A stretch of DNA of 12,320 bases from positions 1 through 12,320 of the forward strand of contig JABDEN010000051.1 in NCBI GenBank assembly GCA_013287025.1, given 5' to 3'. Origin of the DNA: Gammaproteobacteria bacterium (GTDB taxonomy: Bacteria > Pseudomonadota > Gammaproteobacteria > DSM-16500). A program made the translations under genes and the position numbers. The notes beneath the pieces are model-generated. The model did no database searches. It saw only the letters and a program-made list of their open reading frames with translations, and was not told where the DNA came from. The stretch's first letter is position 1, and every line of letters begins with the position of its first letter. Below are positions 1 to 7,208 of the stretch, one piece after another.

Positions 1-1505
1 AATTGTAATTGCACATTCCATTCGGTTTCAGTACGAACCGGCGCATCATCCACAAATTGCAAAGTGCCTACAAAATCTTTCGTTTCCCCTGGTAAAAGCG
101 TAGAAACAGGAAAAGTCAATGATGTGGGTGTCACTTCCATTTCTTTTTTGTCATCTAAAAATGCTGCCCATATATTTTTAAGCATCGAAGGTAGAGATAT
201 TGTCACTTCTAAAAGACGTGGTTCAGTTGCTTTCAATCCTAAGGGCTTCGTCGAAACATTTTTAATTTGAATCACAAAAGGCGCTTTTTCATCTCTAGCG
301 ATGGATCTCGGCATAGCAATCGAAGATATTTCTACGGGATAACGAATTGCAAATTCCCTTGCTTCTTCTACAACTTCTGGGAAATGATGATTCACTCTTT
401 CCAGTGTCGCATTCACTCTTAACTCACCTCTTCTTTGATAAAGTGTATTCGCAACGGGAGGTGAATTATTTTCCTGTAAAGTAAAAAAGAAAGGCTCTTC
501 TAATATATAATTTTTTGAAGGCGCAATAGGAATGGAAATCTTTCGATTATTTTTTTCATCAAATGAAACCCATTGATTATTCACGAGTGAAACATGAATT
601 TCTTGGTGAGATGGTGTAGGCATTTTTCCCGAATTTTTTAAAACAATTTTATTAACTTGTACGACTTCACCCGGTTCAAAAATACCATTTTCTGAAGAGA
701 TTTTTAGTTCTTCCAATGAAAGATCATAAAAATCAGAATAAGTTCCCATATTTTTTACATTAAATCTAATTGCGCCCTGCTGACCTTGATAGCCGTTATT
801 TCCCGAACTTCCAGATTGTCCATCCCAACCTGATCTCCCATCTCTGCCGCCTGGATTGGAATGACTTACATAACTGGTGTCCATTTGCAGCGTGCCTTCA
901 GGATCCATGTTGGTAGAATAAACGGTTTCAGTCCAGGAATGGCTACTGCCACCTGATCCTCCCGATCCACCGGCGCCATACCGACCACCATCCCCCCCTC
1001 TACCGGCAGGCCCAGCGCACGCTTCTACTTTTTTTAAAAGCATTAAAAGATCCATGTCACGACCATCGACACTAATGTCAATGATGCCACCATTCCCGCC
1101 ATTTGCACCATTGCCAGCATCGCCACCATTTCCCCCAGGTCCGCCGTCGGTACCATCTTCACCTGAACTGCTTTCGGTCGCATCAGAACCGCTGCGTCCA
1201 TCGTAACCTTTTTTGCCACGGCCACCATCCCCGCCATCCCCTCCTTTGCCGCCATTGGCTTTTAAAAAAATTGCGGCCTCAGGGTTTCCTAAAGGTAATT
1301 GGTAAGATCTTGAATTGGCATTAACAATAACTTGTTGATTTATTTCATCGGCGGAAAGAGAAAGTTTAATATTTTTTGCGTCTTGACCCTTTTTTCCATG
1401 AGTCCCGTCAGTACCATTTTCCCCATCGCGGTAGCCGTCGCTGCCATCTGATCCTTCGAGTCCCGGGGCTCCACTCGTATCTAAAAGAATTCGATTTGTT
1501 GTCAT
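1..1505 (-). CDS. Collagen-like Gly-rich protein with Ig-like domains, 3' end outside window
   Basis: The minus frame is open from an ATG at 1503-1505 to the window edge, giving 501 residues and no stop. A Shine-Dalgarno AAGGAA lies 7-8 nt upstream of the ATG, and a good promoter lies further upstream. Residues 12-42 form near-regular Gly-X-Y triplets, typical of collagen-like proteins. Further Gly-rich blocks (GG-D, GG-N, G-S types) span about 84-140, 163-188 and 218-245. From about 255 the sequence becomes beta-rich: an EPGE motif (277-280) followed by alternating hydrophobic strands and NSG resembles CARDB/DUF11-type Ig-like domains, with a second such unit from about 392 (QIKNVS, then LLPGE at 470). 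The N-terminus (MTTNRILLDTSG) has no hydrophobic signal peptide, so export by Sec is not supported. Function is unknown; a surface, structural or secreted adhesive role is only inference. The Gly blocks explain the locally GC-rich DNA at about 800-1260. Confidence 0.85.
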   Translation of the reverse strand, partial: MTTNRILLDTSGAPGLEGSDGSDGYRDGENGTDGTHGKKGQDAKNIKLSLSADEINQQVIVNANSRSYQLPLGNPEAAIFLKANGGKGGDGGDGGRGKKGYDGRSGSDATESSSGEDGTDGGPGGNGGDAGNGANGGNGGIIDISVDGRDMDLLMLLKKVEACAGPAGRGGDGGRYGAGGSGGSGGSSHSWTETVYSTNMDPEGTLQMDTSYVSHSNPGGRDGRSGWDGQSGSSGNNGYQGQQGAIRFNVKNMGTYSDFYDLSLEELKISSENGIFEPGEVVQVNKIVLKNSGKMPTPSHQEIHVSLVNNQWVSFDEKNNRKISIPIAPSKNYILEEPFFFTLQENNSPPVANTLYQRRGELRVNATLERVNHHFPEVVEEAREFAIRYPVEISSIAMPRSIARDEKAPFVIQIKNVSTKPLGLKATEPRLLEVTISLPSMLKNIWAAFLDDKKEMEVTPTSLTFPVSTLLPGETKDFVGTLQFVDDAPVRTETEWNVQLQ

Positions 1506-1547
1506 CGTATATTTCCTTATTTATTTTTTATAATAATTTCCGCGGCT

Positions 1548-1576
1548 ACTATAGTATGGTTTTATATTAAGCTCAA
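1548..1576 (-). promoter_or_regulatory. Sigma70-type promoter of the collagen-like gene
   Basis: Reading the minus strand, TTGAGC (1571-1576; 4 of 6 consensus) is followed by a 17-nt spacer and TATAGT (1548-1553; 5 of 6). The expected start near 1541 leaves a leader of about 36 nt that contains the AAGGAA ribosome site. Confidence 0.6.
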
Positions 1577-1605
1577 TAGACATAAATTGATAAAAATGAC
1601 ATAAT
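1577..1605 (+). promoter_or_regulatory. Sigma70-type promoter of the thioesterase gene
   Basis: TAGACA (1577-1582; 5 of 6 consensus), a 17-nt spacer and CATAAT (1600-1605; 5 of 6). Its -35 box directly abuts the -35 box of the opposite promoter. Transcription would begin at about 1611-1612, on or next to the A of the first ATG, so the message would be leaderless or would start translation at an internal ATG. Confidence 0.5.
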
Positions 1606-1610
1606 GCGTT

Positions 1611-2075
1611 ATGACTGAAAATAATCACGAAAATCGCCGATCCCTCATCATGTCTGAAATCATGACACCAAACATGGTGAATTTTCATGGAAATATTCAT
1701 GGCGGCTACCTTTTAAGTTTACTCGATCGAGTTGCTTTCGCCTGTGCTGCACGCTATGTTGGCGGCAAAGTCGTCACACTTTCTGTAGATCAGGTCGTTT
1801 TTAAAGAACCTATTTATGTCGGTGAATTAGTCGTTTGTTATGCCACGATTAATTATGTCGGTAGAACCTCGATGGAAGTGGGTATTCGTGTCATTGCCGA
1901 AAATTTGATGACGAGCCAATGTCGTCATACGAATACTTGTTATTTCACCATGGTCGCGGTTGATGAAGATGGAAAACCCACCAGAGCGCCGGAATTGACT
2001 ATTGAAAATGATACGCAAAAACGTCGTTTTGAAGAGGCGTTAAAGCGGAAAGAGTTTCGTTTGCAGACAAGATAA
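1611..2075 (+). CDS. Acyl-CoA thioesterase, hot-dog fold (YciA/ACOT-like)
   Basis: A 154-residue single hot-dog domain protein of the acyl-CoA hydrolase (4HBT, YciA/YkhA-like) type, expected to hydrolyse acyl-CoA to free acid and CoA in the cytosol. Visible family signatures are N24-x-x-G-x-I-H-G-G (24-32) leading into LLSLLDR with D39, then SVDQVVF with D60, PIYVGE (67-72) and VGRTSMEVGIRV (83-94). Length fits the family. The frame is closed by a stop at 1599-1601, so 1611 is the most upstream ATG. No Shine-Dalgarno precedes it or the in-frame ATG at 1650 (residue 14), while the best promoter places the transcript start at about 1611. The conserved fold begins near residue 20, so either start is compatible. 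The flavoprotein gene follows after 51 nt and may be co-transcribed. Chain-length preference cannot be read from sequence. Confidence 0.9.
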   Translation: MTENNHENRRSLIMSEIMTPNMVNFHGNIHGGYLLSLLDRVAFACAARYVGGKVVTLSVDQVVFKEPIYVGELVVCYATINYVGRTSMEVGIRVIAENLMTSQCRHTNTCYFTMVAVDEDGKPTRAPELTIENDTQKRRFEEALKRKEFRLQTR

Positions 2076-2081
2076 GTAATC

Positions 2082-2096
2082 TGTCATGGCATGACA
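2082..2096. repeat. 15-bp perfect palindrome
   Basis: TGTCATG, a central G, then CATGACA, in the 51-nt gap between the thioesterase and flavoprotein genes. The halves equal the outer ends of the longer palindromic repeat at 5112-5224 (TGTCATGCC... and ...GGCATGACA). It could be an operator or the scar of a collapsed repeat copy. It lacks a T-run, so a terminator is unlikely. Confidence 0.5.
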
Positions 2097-2126
2097 ACTG
2101 GACCGACAACCGGAGGATAAGCCACC

Positions 2127-3812
2127 ATGCCTTTATCTCAATCCGAACGCGCAATACTTATCGCACTCTCTGAAAAAAATAAAATTGCATTATCTAAGGG
2201 CTGGAAAAATTTTTCTGAAAGTCAAAAACAACCGGAAGCACTCGTTTTCCACATTTCAAATACGGATGAAATTCAAAAAATACTAACCACTGTCAACACG
2301 CTAAACCAAGAAAAAAAACCGCAAGACAAATTAACGTTGCGCGTTGCTGCGGGAGATAATAAAAATCCTTATAGCGAATCTTTTTCTTTTACACCCTGCG
2401 TATCTGCAGATATTATTTTACAATTGGTTCATGATGATTTTAAAAAAGTTGAATTACTCGATGAAAAAAAACATATTGTCAAAGTGGGATCTGCCATTCA
2501 AATCGGCGAATTAAATAAAATATTATTTGAAACGTTTCAATTATCGCTGCCAACTTCAAGTCTTATTCCCTATGTCACATTTGGCGGATTAACGGCAAAT
2601 GCAGGTCATGGTACTGGACGAGATCAACCGAGCATATCTGGTTTAATTCGTGCAATGACATTTTTAAAACCGGATGGAAAAATTGAAAGAATCGATGGAA
2701 CACATCCGGATTTTGAACATATTCGTGGTAGTCACTTAGGAATATTTGGAATTATGTTAGAAGCCGAAATAGAGTGTATTCCCGCGCAAAAACTCGAAAG
2801 CACTATTCAAACCATGCGCCTTTTAGGTTTGATTGGAGAAATTCAAAAAGGATTATTTCATCAATATCCTTACGTCACCATTATGTATATTCCACATTAT
2901 AATAAAGCACACACAAAAAATATTACTATTGCAAAATGGCGTCCCGTCCCATTGGATGCAAAAAATACGGAAATGAACCCAGAAATACGCCATTTTAACC
3001 AAGAACGAATGATTCAATACAGCGATAAATTTAATATTGAAGAAATATTGTCGAACTATCCAAAAATTATTCCCTACTATATGAATTACATTGTTTCCAA
3101 TTTTGCTCCCGAAAAAGAAAGTGTCACGGTAAGACCTTGGTATGATATCGCACATTCCCAAACTTCATTTCCAAAAAATCTTGATGATGCCGGTTACTTG
3201 TTTGAAACTGATAAAGAGGGAACCGAAGTCATAACCGCACTGACAACTGTCACAAAAACGTTGAAGACTTATGCGGATAATAAAAAATTCCCATTAACTT
3301 ATGCGATCTATTTACGTTTTTTTCAAGGAACCAATGGAGGATTATCCACGAGCACTCATCGAGACGACAAATATATTTGCGCGTTTGATATGGTTTCACA
3401 TCCAACAATTCCATGGTATCCAGAATTTAAAAAAGAAATGCAAAATTTTTTCATTGAGTCATTACATGCAAAACCACATTGGGGAAAACATATTCCGCTC
3501 GATGTAAATTATGCAAATATTTATGGAAAAAATTTCAAAAATTTTAAAAATACATTAGAACATTGGTATGAAGATTGCAAAATGGATGTGAATAAAAGCC
3601 CTTTTTTGAATAAATTTCATGAAAGTATTTTACAAATTTCTGAAAAAAATACTTACTCTTTTGAAAGAGAAAAAAAGCCACCCTTAAAGCACGAAAAACC
3701 AGCTGCCCCCCATATTAAAAAATTGGTGAAACAATTATTATTCGAAGTTCAAAAAGATAAAAATAATGCTAGTGCACAGGAATTGATAAAGGCTTTACGA
3801 AAAATACGATAA
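2127..3812 (+). CDS. FAD-binding oxidase, VAO/aldonolactone oxidase-like
   Basis: A 561-residue flavoprotein of the vanillyl-alcohol oxidase (PCMH) superfamily. The FAD-binding domain spans about 35-218: RVAAGDNKNP (72-81) sits where the pyrophosphate loop lies, GGLTANAGHGTG (153-164) is the glycine-rich FAD segment, and GSHLGIFGIMLEAEIE (201-216) is the typical end of the domain. HWGK at 451-454 matches the HWxK motif near the C-terminus of sugar 1,4-lactone and alditol oxidases. The histidine that carries covalent FAD in gulonolactone and alditol oxidases (GGGHS-type loop) is absent, so FAD is probably bound non-covalently. The last 50 residues are a Lys/Glu-rich tail beyond the usual fold. 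The start is supported by GGAGG at 2112-2116, 10 nt before the ATG. Substrate is unknown; an aldonolactone or polyol is suggested by family only. No signal peptide is visible. Confidence 0.82.
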   Translation: MPLSQSERAILIALSEKNKIALSKGWKNFSESQKQPEALVFHISNTDEIQKILTTVNTLNQEKKPQDKLTLRVAAGDNKNPYSESFSFTPCVSADIILQLVHDDFKKVELLDEKKHIVKVGSAIQIGELNKILFETFQLSLPTSSLIPYVTFGGLTANAGHGTGRDQPSISGLIRAMTFLKPDGKIERIDGTHPDFEHIRGSHLGIFGIMLEAEIECIPAQKLESTIQTMRLLGLIGEIQKGLFHQYPYVTIMYIPHYNKAHTKNITIAKWRPVPLDAKNTEMNPEIRHFNQERMIQYSDKFNIEEILSNYPKIIPYYMNYIVSNFAPEKESVTVRPWYDIAHSQTSFPKNLDDAGYLFETDKEGTEVITALTTVTKTLKTYADNKKFPLTYAIYLRFFQGTNGGLSTSTHRDDKYICAFDMVSHPTIPWYPEFKKEMQNFFIESLHAKPHWGKHIPLDVNYANIYGKNFKNFKNTLEHWYEDCKMDVNKSPFLNKFHESILQISEKNTYSFEREKKPPLKHEKPAAPHIKKLVKQLLFEVQKDKNNASAQELIKALRKIR

Positions 3813-3817
3813 TCTTT

Positions 3818-3847
3818 TTGACAGATATGTCTATATATGAAAATATA
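3818..3847 (+). promoter_or_regulatory. Possible promoter of the orphan 388-residue gene
   Basis: A perfect -35 consensus TTGACA (3818-3823) is followed after 17-18 nt only by weak AT-rich -10 candidates (AAATAT at 3841 or AATATA at 3842). The surrounding 120 bp are extremely AT-rich, so the -10 cannot be fixed. Confidence 0.35.
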
Positions 3848-3934
3848 TATTATTATTTTTTTGATTAATTTATTTTTTTTGAATATCATGTTTACTGATA
3901 ACAATATGGAACTAATAAAAATAGGATATAAAAT

Positions 3935-5101
3935 ATGCCAAAATTTAACTTACACCCCGATATTACTACTCATCAATGTCTCAAAAATCCCATCACTCCT
4001 GATACAAAATGTCTTAATTTAGGTCTTCTGCCTAGCGTCGTGACTTTAGAAGTCGATACGAATCGTGAAAATAAATATTCTTCACCAATCGATTATCTCA
4101 ATGCTTTCGGAGAATCCCATCCAGAATTTTTGTTTAGCGAAGAACCTTTATATTTCGCGCTTGGTGAATGCCAAACGTACGGCAATACAGATACTAAAGA
4201 TGATTATTATAACCGTTATGAAACAAGAAATTTCTTTGTTTTTAATAACTTGATCATTAGACGAGAAGGCCCCGACATTTATGAAAATCGAAACTACTCT
4301 AGCGAAGATAGCATAACCTTTTATGAGATCGATAAAAAGAAAAAAACTATTCGAGTCATGTGGGAACAATTGGTGGGTAATGAACTTTCTAGGACGATGA
4401 AAGGTTTATTTTTAAATATGCTACCCATTTGGAACACGGGCAGCGAATATACCGGCGGCCTTTTTTCTTACTATACGCGTACAGAACACATTAAGCGACA
4501 TCCTAAAAATTTGCATGTGCGGGCTAAACTCTCAGAGGATGAAGCAGATTTTTATGAAATTGCCTATGAATTCCGAAATGGTATATTAAATTATTTAAAA
4601 GACCCTTCTTTAGAGAAAATGCAGCACGTAGAAATGCTTATTGCATATTTTCAAAAAAGTAAATATGGAGAATTGCTAATGGCAGGAAACATTGCCAAAT
4701 CTTTAGATAATGATGCATTAACTCATTGTCTATCTGGAGAAGTGAAAAAACAATTTGCAGGATTTAATCAATTTTTAAAAGACAAAACGTTAATTCCACC
4801 ACCTGTCTATATTCATACTCTCACAGAACTCCTCAAACTCACTAATGACAAAACGAGTAGAACTTATTATATTCTTAAGGAAATATTAGAAGAAATAGAA
4901 AAAAACATGAAGGTTTCTAAACCTGAAAAAGAGTTAAGTAAGAAAGAAGAAATCTTGCCTGAAAGCAAAGAAGCTAAAAACTTTCAGTCTTTTGAAAATA
5001 ATAAAGTTAATAATTTATTTGGAAAAACCAGGGAGTTTATAACCTTCCTTACAACTTCTCAAACTCAGGGAAATAAAAAAGTCTCCGTCGTCCCGCAGTG
5101 A
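3935..5101 (+). CDS. Orphan protein of unknown function (388 aa)
   Basis: No family is recognised. The start has TAGGA at 3922-3926, 8 nt before the ATG. The protein is soluble-looking, with no signal peptide or membrane segment. The N-terminal half (1-200) is rich in aromatic and acidic residues (FALGECQTYGN at 74-84, YYNRYETRNFFVFNN at 91-105) and is probably mixed alpha/beta. Residues 200-325 look helical, and 320-350 are a Lys/Glu-rich stretch (KPEKELSKKEEILPESKEAK). The last five codons (SVVPQ) and the stop lie in or at the edge of a palindromic repeat: the 12-mer at 5085-5096 is identical to 10867-10878. The original C-terminus may therefore have been replaced. A secreted effector is one possibility for an orphan of this composition in a host-associated lineage, but no defined secretion signal is seen. 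It follows the flavoprotein gene by 122 nt and is convergent with serC. Confidence 0.75.
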   Translation: MPKFNLHPDITTHQCLKNPITPDTKCLNLGLLPSVVTLEVDTNRENKYSSPIDYLNAFGESHPEFLFSEEPLYFALGECQTYGNTDTKDDYYNRYETRNFFVFNNLIIRREGPDIYENRNYSSEDSITFYEIDKKKKTIRVMWEQLVGNELSRTMKGLFLNMLPIWNTGSEYTGGLFSYYTRTEHIKRHPKNLHVRAKLSEDEADFYEIAYEFRNGILNYLKDPSLEKMQHVEMLIAYFQKSKYGELLMAGNIAKSLDNDALTHCLSGEVKKQFAGFNQFLKDKTLIPPPVYIHTLTELLKLTNDKTSRTYYILKEILEEIEKNMKVSKPEKELSKKEEILPESKEAKNFQSFENNKVNNLFGKTREFITFLTTSQTQGNKKVSVVPQ

Positions 5102-5248
5102 CGCATAATTATTGTCATGCCAGCATGCTTTGATGCCACCTTTAAGCATGCTGGCAGGCATTCAAGAGGCTTCGCTATGTGCCCACTGGATGCCACCTCT
5201 CGCTACGCTCGGCTGGCATGACAAAAGCTTCGTGGCTTGTTCGCGGAA
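5085..5248. repeat. Composite palindromic repeat (one element inside remnants of another)
   Basis: The core element, 5112-5224, has perfect 13-bp ends: TTGTCATGCCAGC (5112-5124) and its complement (5212-5224). Inside it a second perfect 13-bp pair (5118-5130 with 5144-5156) forms a hairpin with a 13-nt loop. Flanking it, 5085-5096 (CCGTCGTCCCGC) and about 5234-5246 (GGCTTGTTCGCGG) resemble the two consecutive parts of the arm found intact at 10867-10891, as if the core had inserted into an older palindrome. It lies between convergent genes (the orphan and serC) and could terminate transcription both ways. The plus-strand 73-codon reading frame across it is not a gene. Confidence 0.75.
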
Positions 5249-5257
5249 CGAAATTAT

Positions 5258-6346
5258 TTATCCATACCGCCGCATAAACTCTTTCATAAAATCAATTAAC
5301 AAATCCACACCAATTTCAGGCATTGCGTTATAAAGACTTGCACGCACACCGCCGCCTAGTCGATGGCCTTTTAAATTGGTTAAACCAGATTCGGTTGCTT
5401 CATTTAAAAAAGTATCTAACAATGATTCATTCATTAAATTGAAAGGTACATTCATGATTGAACGACAACCGGGATGAATTTTATTTTTATAAAATTCACT
5501 ATGATTATCGAGAAATGCATAAAGTTTTTTTGCTTTGCGAGCATTCTTTTCTGCAAAAAATTCAACCCCGCCTTGTCGACGCATCCAAGCAAGCGTTAAA
5601 CCTGCAATATACCAGGCGTAAGTTGGAGGGGTGTTATAAAAAGATTTATTTTCGACTGCAATTTTATATTGGTAAAGTGTCGGTGTTTTTGGTAAAGCGT
5701 CGCGGACTAAGTCATCGCGAATAATAATAATGGTGATTCCTGCTTGCCCAATATTTTTTTGAGCGCCCGCATAAATGATGCCGTAATCATTCACGTTAAT
5801 AGGCTTTGATAAAATATTCGAAGACATATCTGCGACGAGTGGCACTTTTCCAGTGTTAGGAACAAAATGAAATTCGACACCCTCAATGGTTTCATTGGGG
5901 GTAAAATGCAAATAATTCGCATCGGGATTCAATTTCCAACTTTTTTCCGAAGGAATCGCAATAAGGTCATTTTCTGTGACTAACTCCGCCGCAATATTCA
6001 CGTCACCGTATCGCTTAGCCTCAGTCAGCGCTTTTTTTGACCAAATACCCGTATCGACATAATCGGCGGCTTTTTTTTCACCAAATAAGTTCAGTGGAAC
6101 CATCGCAAATTGCGCTGTCGCGCCACCGGGCAAAAAGAGAACATGATAGCTTTTAGGAATAGATAAAAGTTCGCGTATATTTTCCTCTGATTCATCCGCT
6201 ATTTCTTTGAATTCGGGACCACGATGACCGAGCTCCATGATAGACATCCCAGTCCCACGCCAATCGAGCATTTCATCCTGAGCTTGCTTTAAAACTTCCT
6301 CAGGTAACATCGCGGGACCGGCGTTAAAATTATACACTTTTCGCAT
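5258..6346 (-). CDS. serC: Phosphoserine aminotransferase
   Basis: A 362-residue PLP enzyme of class V aminotransferases. It converts 3-phosphohydroxypyruvate and glutamate to O-phosphoserine and 2-oxoglutarate in serine synthesis, and acts on the related step of PLP synthesis in many gammaproteobacteria. Diagnostic segments are the N-terminal YNFNAGPAMLP (5-15), the substrate-binding pair H41-R42 in ELGHRGPEF, FLPGGATAQFAMVPLNL (71-87) with the GGAT cofactor loop, W102, the cofactor aspartate D173 (VADMSSN) and the Schiff-base lysine K197 in YAGAQKNIGQAG. The C-terminus ends RRYG, as usual, and full length is normal. The start is set by AGAGGA (6352-6357), 5 nt upstream. It is transcribed alone on the minus strand, divergent from the MarC gene and convergent with the orphan gene. 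No defect is seen. Confidence 0.98.
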   Translation of the reverse strand: MRKVYNFNAGPAMLPEEVLKQAQDEMLDWRGTGMSIMELGHRGPEFKEIADESEENIRELLSIPKSYHVLFLPGGATAQFAMVPLNLFGEKKAADYVDTGIWSKKALTEAKRYGDVNIAAELVTENDLIAIPSEKSWKLNPDANYLHFTPNETIEGVEFHFVPNTGKVPLVADMSSNILSKPINVNDYGIIYAGAQKNIGQAGITIIIIRDDLVRDALPKTPTLYQYKIAVENKSFYNTPPTYAWYIAGLTLAWMRRQGGVEFFAEKNARKAKKLYAFLDNHSEFYKNKIHPGCRSIMNVPFNLMNESLLDTFLNEATESGLTNLKGHRLGGGVRASLYNAMPEIGVDLLIDFMKEFMRRYG

Positions 6347-6373
6347 AGTATTCCTCTCAGTTCATTTTTTCGC

Positions 6374-6385
6374 TATCATATGATA
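6374..6385. promoter_or_regulatory. 12-bp palindrome with overlapping divergent -10-like boxes
   Basis: TATCATATGATA is a perfect palindrome in the serC/MarC-gene divergent gap. It contains TATGAT (5 of 6 to the -10 consensus) on plus (6379-6384) and on minus (6375-6380). For serC this gives a start near 6368 and a leader of about 22 nt. No convincing -35 box is present for either side, so it may instead be an operator or chance. Confidence 0.3.
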
Positions 6386-6412
6386 ATTAATACCTATAAA
6401 GCTAAATCTTTT

Positions 6413-7042
6413 ATGACAACAACCGAATCTATCAAATTTCTCGTCGCCATGATCATTATGATGAACCCACTTGGGTCATTATCCATTTTTTTGGATCTTA
6501 CCAAAAAATCCGCGCGTCGTTTACAACATAATATTGCACTTCGCACGTCGCTCGCGATTATCATTATCATGCTTGTGACGGTCTGGACAGGAAAAGGGTT
6601 ATTGAGTTTACTCGGCATTACTATCCCCTCTTTTCGCTTCGCGGGCGGCATCATTTTATTATTAATGGGTTTAGCGATGCTACAGTCACGTGAAAGTCCC
6701 GTGAGTTATACCCCCGCGGACGACGAAGCCGCGAAAGAACGCCACTCCGTCGCCATCGTCCCTATGGCTTTACCTGTGATCGTCGGCCCCGGTTCCATCA
6801 GTACTTTAATTATTGCCGTCGGTGATTATCCACAATTGATGAGCAAGGCTTGGATATCCTTTTTGTGCCTTTTTCTCAGCCTTGGCATGGGTCTTATGTT
6901 GTATTATGCAGCTAAAATTGCAGAAATCGTCGGGGATTCAGTGATTAAGGTGATTACTCGAATCATGGGTATGATCATTATGGCAATTGCGGTTGGGATG
7001 TTGGCAGAGGGCTTGACGGGATTATTACCGGTTTTACGTTAA
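6413..7042 (+). CDS. MarC-family integral membrane protein
   Basis: The preferred start at 6413 gives 209 residues and the usual MarC N-terminus (MTTTESIKFLVAMIIMMNPLG). An in-frame ATG at 6380 would add 11 polar residues, sits inside the divergent promoter palindrome and leaves only 33 nt to serC. Neither start has a clear Shine-Dalgarno. About six membrane segments are visible. The family hallmarks are NPLG (18-21) in the first helix and the matching half-site ALPVIVGPGS (119-128) in the fourth, consistent with an internally duplicated membrane fold. The charged loop at 95-112 separates the halves. MarC (UPF0056) proteins sit in the inner membrane; their function is unsettled and the original multiple-antibiotic-resistance link is not supported for most members. 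A transporter role is inference. A long hairpin element follows the stop. Confidence 0.93.
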   Translation: MTTTESIKFLVAMIIMMNPLGSLSIFLDLTKKSARRLQHNIALRTSLAIIIIMLVTVWTGKGLLSLLGITIPSFRFAGGIILLLMGLAMLQSRESPVSYTPADDEAAKERHSVAIVPMALPVIVGPGSISTLIIAVGDYPQLMSKAWISFLCLFLSLGMGLMLYYAAKIAEIVGDSVIKVITRIMGMIIMAIAVGMLAEGLTGLLPVLR

Positions 7043-7066
7043 GTATTAGGTAGCTTAAAATGTGGC

Positions 7067-7186
7067 AAAAGTTCAGCTTTGAGTCAAGGTTCGTCGAAAA
7101 CCTTATAAAAAAAGCGCAGCATATGAAAAATATGTGAGCATTTTTTTATAAGGTTTTCGGCGAAGATTGACCAAAGATGGACTTTT
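7067..7186. repeat. 120-bp long inverted-repeat (hairpin) element
   Basis: The left arm, about 7067-7113, pairs with the right arm, 7141-7186. The inner 20 bp or so are nearly perfect (GCCGAAAACC/TTATAAAAAAA type pairing), with scattered mismatches and one bulge outward. The remaining centre, 7114-7140, also folds (GCATAT with ATATG). It fills the gap between the MarC and antiporter genes. It looks like a small non-coding palindromic element; the minus-strand 64-codon frame here is not a gene. Its unpaired right flank carries TATAGT at 7186-7191, a -10-like box with no matching -35. Confidence 0.75.
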
Positions 7187-7208
7187 ATAGTGTAAGACTC
7201 GAGGTACA

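Noticed and set aside
1043..1324. Overlapping frames of 70 (minus) and 73 (plus) codons rich in Met/Val or His/Arg
   Set aside because: Shadows of the Gly-rich repeats of the collagen-like gene in other frames.
2121..2129. GCCACCATG, a perfect Kozak context before the flavoprotein start
   Set aside because: A bacterial GGAGG lies at 2112-2116 and everything else is bacterial; taken as coincidence.
3837..4022. 61-codon plus frame with a hydrophobic, signal-like N-terminus
   Set aside because: Overlaps the first 88 nt of the better supported 3935 gene, has no ribosome site, and its composition follows from AT-rich DNA.
5112..5333. 73-codon plus frame across the repeat
   Set aside because: Encoded by the palindromic element and the antisense of the serC 3' end.
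6380..6412. Upstream ATG as the start of the MarC-family protein
   Set aside because: Lies in the divergent promoter palindrome and adds 11 residues not typical of the family; kept as an alternative only.
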